DNA of 64,000 nucleotides from Janthinobacterium sp. 64 (GCF_002813325.1 NZ_PHUG01000001.1:1426001-1490000); one strand, 5' to 3'; positions 27,501 to 35,808 are shown, counted from the stretch's first letter. The notes: generated by a model not told the origin, from the sequence alone. Translations and numbers: made by a program.

Positions 27501-29060
27501 TTGCTGGGCGCGATACCGCTGATGCTGTCTTCCGGCGCGGGCGCGGAAATGCGCCAGTCGATGGGCACGGCCGTCTTCGCCGGCATGCTGGGCGTGACCG
27601 TGTCCGGCCTGTTGTTTACACCGTTGTTTTTCACCTTGCTGAGCCGGCGCCGCGCGGCGCCGCTGCTGGCGGCCACGCTGCTGGCCCTGGCCGGCTGCAG
27701 CGTCGGCACGCCCACGGCGACGCGGGGGTTCGATACTGCGCGGCTGCCGGTCCTGCCCTCGGCCGCCGGCGCACCGGAGCTGCAGGCCGGCGCGCCGCCG
27801 GCGCTATGGTGGCAGGCACTAGGCGACGCCAGGCTGGAGCAATTAGTGCAACGCGCCTGGCACGACAATGACGACGTGCGCATCGCCGCCGCGCGCCTGG
27901 CCAGCGCCAGCGAATTTGCGCAAGCGGCGCGCGGCGCCCGCCTGCCCACGGCGGATCTCGATGCGCAGGCCGGGCGCGCGCGCCTGGCGGCGATCGGGAG
28001 CCGCGACGGCCAGCCGCACATCGCCTCGCCGGTACAGTGGAACGCCGCCTTCAGCTGGGAACTCGACCTGTTCGGCCGCGTACGCCACAGCATCGCCGCA
28101 GCCGAGGCCACGGCGGACGAACGCGCCGCCGTGCGCGACGACGTGCGGCGCCTGATCCTGGCGCAAGTGGTGGACGCTTACCTGGTGCTGCGCGGCGCGC
28201 AGCAGATGCGCGCCAGCCTGGAAGAACAATTAGCCAACCAGTCCGGCACCTTGCGGCTGGTGCGCGAGCGCGAGAACGCGGGCCGCGCCGCGCCGGCCGA
28301 ACGCATGCGCGCCGAAGCGCAGATGCGCCTGGCCAGCGCCCGCCTGCCCAGCCTCAACTTTGATGAGCGCGCGGCGCGCAACCGCCTGGCGACCCTCACG
28401 GGGCAGCGGCTCGATGCGCCGGAACTGGCCGCGCTCGACCAGCCGATGCCGCTGGCGCTGCCGCAAACCCTGCTGACGGATGAACCGGCCCATTTGCTGC
28501 TGCGCCGGCCCGACGTGCGCGCGGCCGAACGCGCGCTGGCGGCGGCCAGCGCCCGCGAAGGCGCGGCCATCGCCGAGCGCTTCCCGCGCATCAGCCTGGG
28601 CGCGCTGTTCGGCGCCTCCGGCGTGGCCGGCGACTGGCATGGTGGCGACGCGGCGCGCTGGCATGCGGGCGCCGCCTTTACTCTGCCGCTGTTCGATGGC
28701 GGCACGCGCCGCGCCCGCGCCCGCGCGGCCGGCGCCGACGTGCTGGCCGCGCAGGCCGGCTTCGACAAGGCGCTGGCGCTGGCGTTGGAGGAAGCCGACA
28801 GCGCCATCGCGCAATGGGTGCAGCTGCGCAGCCGCCATGCGGCACTGCGCGAGGCGCACCAGCTGGCGCAGGACAGCGCGCGCCTGGCCAGGGTGCGCTA
28901 CCAGGAAGGCGCGGAAAGCCTGCTGGGCGTGCTCGAAGCGGAGCGCATCGCGCTGGCCACGCAGGAGCAGCTGGTGACGGCCCACCGCGACGTGGCCATC
29001 GCCACGGCCCGTGGCTACACGGCCATGGCAGGCGGCTTCGACGGACCGGTGCCCCGCTAG
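24558..29060 (+). CDS. RND multidrug pump fused in frame to an outer-membrane factor
   Basis: Residues 1 to about 1026 form a complete HAE1-type RND permease: N-terminal MRFSRFFIRRPVFAIVLS, proton-relay Asp pair in GIVVDDAIVV (about 407-408) and Lys in GLAAKNAILIVEF (about 939). Without a stop the frame continues as LLSRRRAAPLLAATLLALAG then Cys (about 1047), a lipoprotein signal peptide, and then a full NodT/OprM-type outer-membrane factor to residue 1500 (WWQALGDARLEQLV at its start). Normally these are two genes. The RND C-terminus is cytoplasmic, so the second hydrophobic segment would lead the factor into the periplasm, where signal peptidase II could release it. AAGGAGAG precedes the ATG. 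An in-frame TTG at 27636 could start the second part separately. Confidence 0.9.
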   Translation: MRFSRFFIRRPVFAIVLSILITLVGAVSAMRLPISEFPEIVPPTVTVKASYPGASAQEIADTVAAPIEQEINGVDGMLYLSSQSVGDGKLTISVVFKAGTNVEQAQSLVQNRVAVAEARLPDAVRRLGLAVKKASPDQLMVVLFDSPKGTRDQQYISNFIGTAIKDKLARVEGVGDIYTRGARDFSMRIWLDPARVASLGLTAPEVIAAVRQANSQVAAGVLNQPPGGSDGAFQVQVQAQSRLRDVAEFEAIVVAAHAGGGVVRLRDVARVEMGAQDYTESGFVDNRTAIALSISLLPGSNALATGERVLDLLAKMQADFPQDIAYHSYYNPTEFIRSSIDKVRDTIFEAALLVCLAMLLFLGSWRAAIIPILAIPVSLVGTFSVLAAMGYSLNTLSLFGLVLAIGIVVDDAIVVVENVERHMEDGMSPVAAAQRSMDEVGFALVAIALVLVAVFVPTAFIDGISGMFYRQFAVTIAASTVISALVSLTLSPALAALLLKPQHDANSLGARWMRIFNRGFSRLTGGYVRLTGRILSRRWLMLPVYLLLAGLTLWRLDATPRGFVPQLDRGYAIVSIQLPAGSTLARTSEVVQDATARLMSHPGVAHTAAFVGTDGATFTSAPNTAVIFTMFKDFGARASDGLDGPAMLGAMRARLAPISAARVMVIPPPSVRGIGTGGGFKLMLRDTGGHGPQALQAAARAIVEEAGKLPSVTGAFTPFNAMSPQIKVELDRTKAEYLGVPLLRLNETLQSYMAPVFVNDMNLMGRVWRVTAQADAPYRRGVADLAALKTRAANGDMVPLGSVAAFSEGTAPFRVPRYNLYPAAEIQGSTRPGYSTGQTIAAMEELLKARLPDGFDYEWTELALQEKHAGGSTGMVLGLAVLLVYLLLAALFESWLLPLSVVLIVPSCVLATLVGVSWRGLDNNVLTQISIVVLIGLAAKNAILIVEFARQAMAAGADAREAAIAAARTRLRPILMTSLAFLLGAIPLMLSSGAGAEMRQSMGTAVFAGMLGVTVSGLLFTPLFFTLLSRRRAAPLLAATLLALAGCSVGTPTATRGFDTARLPVLPSAAGAPELQAGAPPALWWQALGDARLEQLVQRAWHDNDDVRIAAARLASASEFAQAARGARLPTADLDAQAGRARLAAIGSRDGQPHIASPVQWNAAFSWELDLFGRVRHSIAAAEATADERAAVRDDVRRLILAQVVDAYLVLRGAQQMRASLEEQLANQSGTLRLVRERENAGRAAPAERMRAEAQMRLASARLPSLNFDERAARNRLATLTGQRLDAPELAALDQPMPLALPQTLLTDEPAHLLLRRPDVRAAERALAAASAREGAAIAERFPRISLGALFGASGVAGDWHGGDAARWHAGAAFTLPLFDGGTRRARARAAGADVLAAQAGFDKALALALEEADSAIAQWVQLRSRHAALREAHQLAQDSARLARVRYQEGAESLLGVLEAERIALATQEQLVTAHRDVAIATARGYTAMAGGFDGPVPR

Positions 29061-29079
29061 AAGACAGGCGCCGGCGGCG

Positions 29080-29985
29080 TCAAACGGCGCCGATCTGGCC
29101 GGCGCAGGCGTCGACCACGCAGCCGCGCAGCCAGCGGTGGGCGGGGTCGGCATCCATGCGCGGATGCCACATCAGCGACACGGTCAGCTCGGGCATGCGC
29201 AGCGGCAGCGCAAAGCTGAACATGCCGGCACGCAGATTGCCCGTATGCCGTTCCGGCACGGTGGCGATCAGGTCGGAGCCGGCGGCCAGCGCCAGCGCCG
29301 CCGTGAAGCCGCCGACGATGCTGGCGATCGTGCGCTGCAGTCCCAGGGCGGCCAGCGCGTCGTCCATCGGACCCGTATCCTGGTCGCGCCGCGCCACCAG
29401 CACGTGCTCGCCGGCCGCATAGCGCCCGGCGCTGATCGCTCCTTGCGCCAGCGCATGGCCGCTGCGCACCACGCCGACGAAACGGTCGCCGAACAGCCTG
29501 CGCGTGCGCACTTCCGGGCTGGTGAGACTGCCGATCACGCCCGTTTCCAGGTCGATGCTGCCCTCGCGCAGTTGCACGCTTTCACGGTCGACCTTTTGCA
29601 CGAAGCGCAGACGCACGCCAGGCGCCTGCGCGCCGATATGCGCGAGCAGCGCCGGGCCGAAATTTTCCACGAAGCCGTCGCTCGCACGCAGCGTGAAAGT
29701 CTGCTCCAGCTGGCGCGGATCGAGCTGCTGCGCCGGTCCCAACACGGCCAGCGCCTCGCCCACCAGCTGCCCCACCCGTTCGCGCAATTCCAGCGCGCGC
29801 GGCGTGGGCACCAGTTCACGGCCGGCGCGCACCAGCAGCGGATCGCCGGTCGTCTCGCGCAGGCGCGCCAGGGCGCGGCTCATGGCCGATGGACTCAACC
29901 TCAAGCGCCGCGCCGCGCGCGTGACGCTGCCTTCGGCCAACAGCACGTCAAGGGTGATCAACAGGTTCAGGTCGGGTAGCGACAT
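29080..29985 (-). CDS. LysR-family transcriptional regulator
   Basis: This 301-residue protein has the LysR N-terminal winged helix (about 1-60: DLNLLITLDVLLAEGSVTRA then SPSAMSRALARLR) and a substrate-binding-like effector domain (about 90-295). LysR proteins bind DNA as tetramers and respond to small ligands. It starts only 6 bases after the stop of the M28 peptidase on the same strand, so it is probably co-transcribed with it. It converges on the efflux operon with a 19-base gap, so control of the pump is possible but not shown by the layout. Effector unknown. Confidence 0.9.
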   Translation of the reverse strand: MSLPDLNLLITLDVLLAEGSVTRAARRLRLSPSAMSRALARLRETTGDPLLVRAGRELVPTPRALELRERVGQLVGEALAVLGPAQQLDPRQLEQTFTLRASDGFVENFGPALLAHIGAQAPGVRLRFVQKVDRESVQLREGSIDLETGVIGSLTSPEVRTRRLFGDRFVGVVRSGHALAQGAISAGRYAAGEHVLVARRDQDTGPMDDALAALGLQRTIASIVGGFTAALALAAGSDLIATVPERHTGNLRAGMFSFALPLRMPELTVSLMWHPRMDADPAHRWLRGCVVDACAGQIGAV

Positions 29986-29991
29986 GGGCGC

Positions 29992-31440
29992 TTACTCGTC
30001 CTGCTCCGGCGCACGGCCGATCTCGCCGTCGATATTGGCCAGGAACCAGGCCAGCGACGCCATCAGCGCCACGTTGCGCTTGAGGTTATCCGGGTCGACC
30101 TTGTCCAGCGTGTCGGCCGGCGTGTGGTGGTAGTGGAAGTAACTGTGGCTGTCGACCAGCGGCTCGAAGCTGGGCACGCCGCCCGTTTCCAGCCGGTGCA
30201 AGTCGCCCGTGCCCAGCGCGTCGCGGCGCGTGAACGCCTGCGCGCCCATCGGCTGCAGCGCGGCCAGCAACGGCGCAAACAGTTTTTCCGCCTTCGCTCC
30301 CACGCTGGCCTTGATGCCGAACGGGCGGCCGGCGCCGCTGTCCATCTCGATGGCCGCGTATTGCTTGCCGAGCGCCTGCTTGTGGGCCTCGAAATAGGCC
30401 TGGCCGCCACGCCCGCCATTCTCCTCGTTCATCCAGGCGATCACGCGGATGGTGCGGCGCGGGCGGTAGTCGAGCTTTTTCAGGGTTTCCACCACGCCCA
30501 TGGCCGCCACCACGCCGGCGCCGTCGTCGTGCGCGCCCGTCGCTAGGTCCCAGGAATCGAGGTGGCCCGAGACCACCACCACTTCGTCGGCCTTGTCCGT
30601 GCCCGGCCAGTCGGCGATGACGTTGTAGCTGTCCGCTTCCGGCAGGTTTTGCGGCGTCAGGGTCAAATGCATTTTCATCGGGCCGCGCGCGGCCAGGCGG
30701 CCGATCAGCAAGGCGTCTTCCACGGTGACGGCGGCGGCCGGAATGCGTTTATTGTCATCGAGGCCCGTGGCGCCCGCATGCGGGATGCGGAAGTTCGCGC
30801 CGCCCACCGAGCGCACCAGCGCGGCGGCCGCGCCCAGGTCGGCCGCCGCCTTCGGACCATTGAAACGGAAGCGCGAACCCTGGCCGTAGGTGACGCCGGC
30901 CAGGCCCCGCTCGGCCATCTCCTGGTCGAACGGCGTGTCGATCAGCACGATGGCGCCCTTCACTTGCGCCGCGCGGGCCTTGAGCTCCTCGAAGCTTTTG
31001 ACGATGATGAGGGGCGCCGTCAGGCCGGCGGCCGGCGTGGCGCCCGAACCGCCCAGGGCGGTCAGCACCACGCGCTGCGATACGCCTTGCGGACGGCCCG
31101 CGTAATCGACGATGTCCGCCGTTTCCACGCCGCGCACCCAGTGCGGCACTTTCACGGGCTGCAAGGTGACGGTGGCACCCAGCTGGCGCATGGTCTCGGC
31201 CACTTGCTGCACGGCGGCGGCCGCGCCGGCGGAACCGGACAGGCGCGGGCCGATCAGATCCGTCATGTCGGCCAGGCGCGCATACGCCCAGTCGCTTTGC
31301 AGCGCCGTGTCGCGCACCTGCGCCAGCGCTTGCGGCGCATTGCCTGGCGCGGCGGCAAAGGCGCCGGCGCTGACCGCGCAGCCAAGGGCGATGAATAAAG
31401 CGGAACGGCGCAGCGGCGCGCCAGTCAGGATGGTATGCAT
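29992..31440 (-). CDS. Secreted M28-family zinc metallopeptidase with PA domain
   Basis: This 482-residue protein has a Sec signal peptide (ALFIALGCAVSAGAFAAAPG, cleavage about 30), an inserted protease-associated domain (about 110-245) and an M28 catalytic domain with zinc ligands in SGHLDSWD (about 293), GAHDDGAG, MNEENGG, EMDSGAG and HYHHTPADTLD. It probably acts in the periplasm or outside as an aminopeptidase or carboxypeptidase on peptides. All ligands are present, so activity is likely. It leads a two-gene unit with the LysR gene. The 31441-31617 interval upstream shows nothing but probable promoter sequence. Confidence 0.9.
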   Translation of the reverse strand: MHTILTGAPLRRSALFIALGCAVSAGAFAAAPGNAPQALAQVRDTALQSDWAYARLADMTDLIGPRLSGSAGAAAAVQQVAETMRQLGATVTLQPVKVPHWVRGVETADIVDYAGRPQGVSQRVVLTALGGSGATPAAGLTAPLIIVKSFEELKARAAQVKGAIVLIDTPFDQEMAERGLAGVTYGQGSRFRFNGPKAAADLGAAAALVRSVGGANFRIPHAGATGLDDNKRIPAAAVTVEDALLIGRLAARGPMKMHLTLTPQNLPEADSYNVIADWPGTDKADEVVVVSGHLDSWDLATGAHDDGAGVVAAMGVVETLKKLDYRPRRTIRVIAWMNEENGGRGGQAYFEAHKQALGKQYAAIEMDSGAGRPFGIKASVGAKAEKLFAPLLAALQPMGAQAFTRRDALGTGDLHRLETGGVPSFEPLVDSHSYFHYHHTPADTLDKVDPDNLKRNVALMASLAWFLANIDGEIGRAPEQDE

Positions 31441-31617
31441 GTAATGTCAATTCCAGTCAACGAGGTCGAAGCGGGTACGCCGTGGCCAGGGGGGCAAGGC
31501 GCGGCTTTCTACGATAGCGTATTTATTCTGTCATTGCAGCAACTTTTACGGGATCGATTGCCTCTCCCCCCCGGAGTCGATTACCATCAAGATTCGTGAT
31601 CGCTACCGGAAACCGCC

Positions 31618-32148
31618 ATGCTCAAGGGAACCCTCTGCACCATCCGGCACTTGCAGGCCGCCGACCTGAATACCTATATCGCGCTCGTCAACGACCTGCC
31701 CTCGCGCGGCGAGTTTTTCTCGATGCAATTCAAGTCGCCCGAGGCCATGCGGCGCGACTTCCTGCAAACGGGATTTGTCACCGAGGACAGCGAACTGTTC
31801 CTCATCGAAGACCACTCACAGCACATCATCGGCACGATCACGCACTTCAAAAGCCGCACGCCAGCCTCGCGCGAGATCGGCTACCGCTTGTTCGACCGGC
31901 AGCGGGACGGACGCGGCTACATCAGCGAAGCGGCGCACCTGGTGGTCGATTACCTGTTCAACGCCTATTCGTACCACCGGCTGGAGCTGCTGATGGACCC
32001 GCTGAACATCGGTTCCGAGCGCATCGCGCAAAAGAACGGATTTACCGAGGAAGGCTTGCTGCGCCAGGCCTTCTTTATCAATGGCGTGATGCGCGATGTC
32101 AAAATGTACAGCCTGCTGCGTCCCGAATGGCAGGCGCGCCGCAGCTGA
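31618..32148 (+). CDS. GNAT-family N-acetyltransferase (RimJ/RimL-like)
   Basis: This 176-residue protein has the GNAT fold: an N-terminal TIRHLQAADLNTYIALVND, the acetyl-CoA loop region GYRLFDRQRDGRGYISEA (about 95-110, a degenerate Q/RxxGxG/A) and the C-terminal NIGSERIAQKNGFTEEG typical of RimJ/RimL acetyltransferases. It should transfer acetyl from acetyl-CoA to an N-terminal or small-molecule amine. The CCGGAAA motif seven bases upstream supports the ATG. It stands alone; the substrate is unknown. Confidence 0.88.
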   Translation: MLKGTLCTIRHLQAADLNTYIALVNDLPSRGEFFSMQFKSPEAMRRDFLQTGFVTEDSELFLIEDHSQHIIGTITHFKSRTPASREIGYRLFDRQRDGRGYISEAAHLVVDYLFNAYSYHRLELLMDPLNIGSERIAQKNGFTEEGLLRQAFFINGVMRDVKMYSLLRPEWQARRS

Positions 32149-32168
32149 CTTGTTACGGCCGGGGGGCG

Positions 32169-32228
32169 ATTGTAATAAGTTGTATTAGACGTGGAACAAG
32201 CTTGCGGCAGCAGATATAGTCCACTTCA
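32169..32228 (+). promoter_or_regulatory. Bipartite promoter motif, copy 1
   Basis: ATTGTAATAAGTTG (32169-32182) and TATAGTCCACTTCA (32215-32228) recur upstream of the WxxGxW-protein gene (48424-48483) with exactly the same 46-base offset. TATAGT is a good -10 box; the upstream element contains TTGTA repeated at a 10-base period, as in OmpR-type activator sites. Gene start is 41 bases downstream. Confidence 0.6.
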
Positions 32229-32268
32229 TGCAGATCATTGTGATCTCGCCGGAATGGAAGGAAATGCC

Positions 32269-32715
32269 ATGTTGAACAAGAAACTCCTGGGTGCGGTAAT
32301 GGTCGCTGCAGTGGCTGTGTCTTCGGCCGCAGTCGCCGGTGACCGCGACTTCAATACCGTTGCAGGCGCCGTTGTCGGGGCGGCCATTGGCAACAGCACC
32401 GGCGGACGCAATGGCGCGATCGTCGGTGGCGTGCTGGGCGCCGCCGTCGGCAACAGCATCAGCACGAATGACCGCTACTACGACCGTGGCGGCTATCGCG
32501 GCGGCTACCGCGAAACCTATTATGCGCCTGCGCCGCAACCGGTGTACTACGCGCCGGCCCCGCAGCCCGTGTATTACGCGCCGCCACCACGCTACTACGG
32601 CCCGCCGGCCGTCGTCTACGTGCAACCGGGCCGCGGCTACTACCGCGACCATGGCCGCCGCGACTACTATGACCGCGGCCACGGTCACGGTCACGGCTGG
32701 GGCCATCGCCGCTAA
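32269..32715 (+). CDS. Glycine-zipper envelope protein with Tyr/Pro-rich tail
   Basis: This 148-residue protein has a signal peptide (MLNKKLLGAVMVAAVAVSSA, cleavage about 23) followed by a glycine-zipper 2TM-like segment (VAGAVVGAAIGNSTGG and IVGGVLGAAVGNS, about 30-65). The tail has tandem YYAPAPQPV repeats and ends His/Arg-rich (GHGHGHGWGHRR), which could bind metal. Such proteins sit in the periplasm or outer membrane and are often stress-induced. GGAAGGAA before the ATG supports the start; the frame extends 26 codons upstream without support. A conserved promoter motif lies upstream and a strong terminator downstream. Confidence 0.85.
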   Translation: MLNKKLLGAVMVAAVAVSSAAVAGDRDFNTVAGAVVGAAIGNSTGGRNGAIVGGVLGAAVGNSISTNDRYYDRGGYRGGYRETYYAPAPQPVYYAPAPQPVYYAPPPRYYGPPAVVYVQPGRGYYRDHGRRDYYDRGHGHGHGWGHRR

Positions 32716-32740
32716 GCAGCACCCTGTACCCGCACCATGA

Positions 32741-32776
32741 AAAACCTGCGCCAGCCTGCTGCCGCAGGTTTTTTTT
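32741..32776 (+). terminator. Intrinsic terminator of the glycine-zipper gene
   Basis: AAAACCTGCG pairs with CGCAGGTTTT across a 12-base loop and ends in a run of eight T residues, 26 bases after the stop. Confidence 0.9.
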
Positions 32777-32864
32777 GTTAGATAAGCAAGGTATCGCCCC
32801 TGCACAATTTCGGCTAAGCTGTATCCTATGATCAACATTGCTGGCCGCATGGACCGCTCAACCG

Positions 32865-33815
32865 ATGCATTTAATCAAAGACGCGCTTGACTTCGGCCCC
32901 TGGCTCGATGCCGCCGCCGGCAGCAGCGTGGGCGCCGGCCCCCTGCCGCGGCGCGAGAACCAGGACAACTTCCTGCTGATCGATGCCAGCGGCCACGCCG
33001 TCTGCCTGTCGCGGCAGGCGCCCTTCCACTGCCAGGTGCCAGGCTGGCCGCGCGGCCATGTACGTGCAGCCGTGCTCGACGGCATGGGCGGCCATGGCCA
33101 GGGGCGCGAAGCGGCGGAAGCGGCCGTGCAAGGCTTGCTGGCCGTGCCCGCCTGCCTCGACCCGGCCAGCCTGGCAGCCAGGCTCGACCAGTTGCACACG
33201 CGCTTGCAGAACACCTTCGCCAGGACCGCGCCTGCCCAGGCGCGTCCGCCCGGCACCACCCTGACCTTGCTGGAAGTGCCGCCCGGCGAAGCGCCGCTGC
33301 TGTATCACGTGGGCGATTCGCGCCTGTATGAAATTGCCGATGGCGTGGCCAGCATCCTCACCGTCGACCACGTGCCGGCCACCGTGTACGCCATGCGCGG
33401 CGCGCTCGACGAAACGCGCTGGCGCGCCACCGTGCACGGCGAGCACCATCCGCAAATCTCGCAGGCCTTTATTTTAGGCAACGCCCTCAGCGACAGCTTG
33501 CAGCTCGACAAGCCCTTGATCGGCCTCGATGCGACCGCCTTGCCGCCCTTCCTCGCGCACCTGGGCGACCGCCGCGTGCTGCGCGTGCGCCCCGGTGCCC
33601 ACTATCTGCTGGCCAGCGACGGTTTCTGGGCTTGCGAGGATCCGCTGGCGCTCACGGCCCGCTGGCCCGCCCTGTGCGCCGGCAAGAGTGCTGCCCAGGC
33701 CGTCAGCGCCCTGTTCCACGACTTCCTCTCCGATCCGCCAACAGGTTTACATAGCGACAACATTACCATGGTGGTACTGCGCTTCGATGCGGCGTTCAGC
33801 GGCCCGAGCGGCTAG
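32865..33815 (+). CDS. PP2C-type protein phosphatase
   Basis: This 316-residue protein shows the PPM motifs in order: RRENQDNF (about 28), VLDGMGGHGQG (about 70), PGTTLTLLEV, VGDSRLYE, LASDGFW and SDNITMVVLRF. These supply the Asp ligands of the Mn/Mg centre that removes phosphate from Ser/Thr. No membrane segment is seen. The start is uncertain: the ATG at 32865 is the first Met that gives a normal N-terminus, but its ribosome site is poor. An FHA protein gene follows after 345 bases, and two kinases lie in the window, suggesting a shared phosphorylation circuit. Confidence 0.9.
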   Translation: MHLIKDALDFGPWLDAAAGSSVGAGPLPRRENQDNFLLIDASGHAVCLSRQAPFHCQVPGWPRGHVRAAVLDGMGGHGQGREAAEAAVQGLLAVPACLDPASLAARLDQLHTRLQNTFARTAPAQARPPGTTLTLLEVPPGEAPLLYHVGDSRLYEIADGVASILTVDHVPATVYAMRGALDETRWRATVHGEHHPQISQAFILGNALSDSLQLDKPLIGLDATALPPFLAHLGDRRVLRVRPGAHYLLASDGFWACEDPLALTARWPALCAGKSAAQAVSALFHDFLSDPPTGLHSDNITMVVLRFDAAFSGPSG

Positions 33816-33942
33816 CGGCCAGTCGCCCGCGGTGACGCCATACGCAATGACGAGCTGGAGCGGGCGTTGGACAGGCATGATCGTCTCTCGATTCAAGCGT
33901 TGGGGGAGCGGCCAGCATAGTGCAAAACGCCCGTGGCCCGCA

Positions 33943-33966
33943 TCGCGGGTGTAAAAATACCCGCGA
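33943..33966. repeat. Hairpin in the 33816-34160 intergenic region
   Basis: TCGCGGGT-GTAAAAAT-ACCCGCGA forms an 8-bp stem. The 345-base gap between the phosphatase and FHA genes shows no other gene; AT-rich sequence just after the hairpin may hold the FHA promoter. The 124-residue antisense frame across it looks non-coding. Confidence 0.5.
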
Positions 33967-34160
33967 GGCGACTCCATGCAATATCAAAATAACATATCCA
34001 GAAAGACATAAAATGTGTTTTTGAGCAATAGTTTCCATGACATACATGGCGAGGTGTGGCCAGGGACATGAATTTGGGCAAAAAGAGCGCATTCCGGTGC
34101 AGTGAAAGTTGCCAAGCGGGCGCAAAAGCGCGTAAGCTCTCATGTAGAACAGAGGGCGCA

Positions 34161-35786
34161 ATGTCCCCACTCGATTCGAGTCAGAATGTCATGAAAAAAT
34201 GCAGCAACCCGGAGCACCCGCACTGTACGTTCTGGGTCTTGCCTGGGGAAACAGTCTGCGCGGGCAACCACCCGCAAGCGACGACCGCCCCCAGCAGCTA
34301 CGACCTGTTGACCGCACAGCGCAGCGCCCGTTCCGAGCCATCGGCAACGGCGCTTCCGCACGCCCCTGCACATGATTCTGGCATTCGCGATGCCGTTATC
34401 CGCGATGCGGCCATTCAAACGGCAAGCCGCCGCGTGCCGGCCGCCGCCCCGGCGTTTACGCCAGCGCCCGTTGCTCCACCGACGGTGCGGCCGGCCTACC
34501 AGCCCGTGCAAGCCCACCTGCACATCAGCGGCTTCGATCCCCGTGCGGCGGGCGGACGGCAAACATTAAAAATGGAATTGCGCGGCATGAGCGCCGCCTG
34601 CGCGCCGCAGCTGACCTTGCGCCTGCGCTCGGACCTGATCCCGCGCGGCCACGTGCAGCATGATTTCGTGCGCACCACGCGCGGCGATTGGCGCCCCGTG
34701 TTTGTCGAGTTTTCCTCGCGCAACAAGGAACACGGGCAATACCAGATCGAAGTGGAAGTCCACAGCCACGTCGATGGCGCCGTGGCGCAAAAATGGGTCT
34801 GCACGTTTGTCATCCTCGTGCCGCGCCGCGACGCCACCCTGACGGAAATCCACCAGATCTTCCTCAGCACGCACAAGAACGTGCGCGTGATGGCAGACGA
34901 CGCCTCGATCGCCCGCGTGACGGGCGGCGACGGCTGCAACCTCGACGTGACGGCGCGCAATGCCGGCATCGCCCACGTGGATCTGTCTGCGCCGCAAGGC
35001 AAGATCGACATGGGCTTTACCACCATCGCCTGGGACGAGGAATTGATCGAAGTCGACCTGCCCGCCGCCAGCCACTGCCATCCGCACCCGAGCCAGGCCG
35101 CCTGCCTCGTCAATGCGGCGCCGGAAGCGGGCGAACAGCGCCAGATCCGCCTGTTCGCGCTGGAAGAATGCATGCTGGGCCGCTTCGAGCTGGTGGACCC
35201 GGAAGCCGATGTGCTACTCAGCCATTTCAGCCCCGACGGCCAGGACAACAATGGCTTGACGCGCCGCCTGTCGGGCCGCCATGCCATCATCCGGCGCGGC
35301 CAGCAAGGCTTTGAAATCGAGGATGTATCGCGCTACGGCCTGCTGCTCGACGGCGTGTGGCCCGGCAAGCACAAGCCCGTCGCCCTGCGCCTGGGCATGC
35401 GCATCGAATTGTCTGCCAGCATCAAGGGCATCGTCGTGCTCAGCGTCACGGCCCTGCTCGCGCACGGCGTAATCTTGCACCGCATCGACCACGGCGCCCG
35501 CGCCGAATGTTTTTACCTGCTGCTGCCGGACACCCAGCCCACACCGGCCAGCCACCTTGCCACGCCGCAGGCCAGCAGCCTGCCCGTGCTGTTCCACCGC
35601 AACGGCGGTTTCTGGCACATCGATACGGCCAGTGGCAAGGAAACGGCGCTGGCCCCCGCCACTGCCCTGGATAAACTCAGCGGCTTCGCGCGGCACAACC
35701 GCTTCGCCAGCGAACCGTATCCGGAATGCTGGATCATCCGTACCGAAGGCGCGGCGCTGTGCGATACCAGCGTGCTAACCGCCTGA
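34161..35786 (+). CDS. FHA-domain protein with N-terminal zinc-ribbon-like motif
   Basis: This 541-residue protein has an N-terminal Cys/His cluster (CSNPEHPHC then CAGNH, about 13-35) resembling a small zinc ribbon. An Ala/Pro-rich linker, a central beta-rich domain (about 115-220) and a repetitive, adhesin-like stretch (about 265-305) follow. A C-terminal FHA-like domain spans about 337-427 (MLGRFELVDPEADVLLSHFS; SGRHAIIRRGQQGFEIEDVS). FHA domains bind phosphothreonine, so this may read marks from a Ser/Thr kinase. GAGGG five bases before the ATG sets the start. It follows the PP2C gene on the same strand. Function otherwise unknown. Confidence 0.8.
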   Translation: MSPLDSSQNVMKKCSNPEHPHCTFWVLPGETVCAGNHPQATTAPSSYDLLTAQRSARSEPSATALPHAPAHDSGIRDAVIRDAAIQTASRRVPAAAPAFTPAPVAPPTVRPAYQPVQAHLHISGFDPRAAGGRQTLKMELRGMSAACAPQLTLRLRSDLIPRGHVQHDFVRTTRGDWRPVFVEFSSRNKEHGQYQIEVEVHSHVDGAVAQKWVCTFVILVPRRDATLTEIHQIFLSTHKNVRVMADDASIARVTGGDGCNLDVTARNAGIAHVDLSAPQGKIDMGFTTIAWDEELIEVDLPAASHCHPHPSQAACLVNAAPEAGEQRQIRLFALEECMLGRFELVDPEADVLLSHFSPDGQDNNGLTRRLSGRHAIIRRGQQGFEIEDVSRYGLLLDGVWPGKHKPVALRLGMRIELSASIKGIVVLSVTALLAHGVILHRIDHGARAECFYLLLPDTQPTPASHLATPQASSLPVLFHRNGGFWHIDTASGKETALAPATALDKLSGFARHNRFASEPYPECWIIRTEGAALCDTSVLTA

Positions 35787-35808
35787 TACAACACCTCTCA
35801 GGTATTCG

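Noticed and set aside
33796..34170. Minus-strand 124-codon frame in the phosphatase/FHA gap
   Set aside because: No ribosome site, atypical composition, overlaps the FHA start; likely non-coding.
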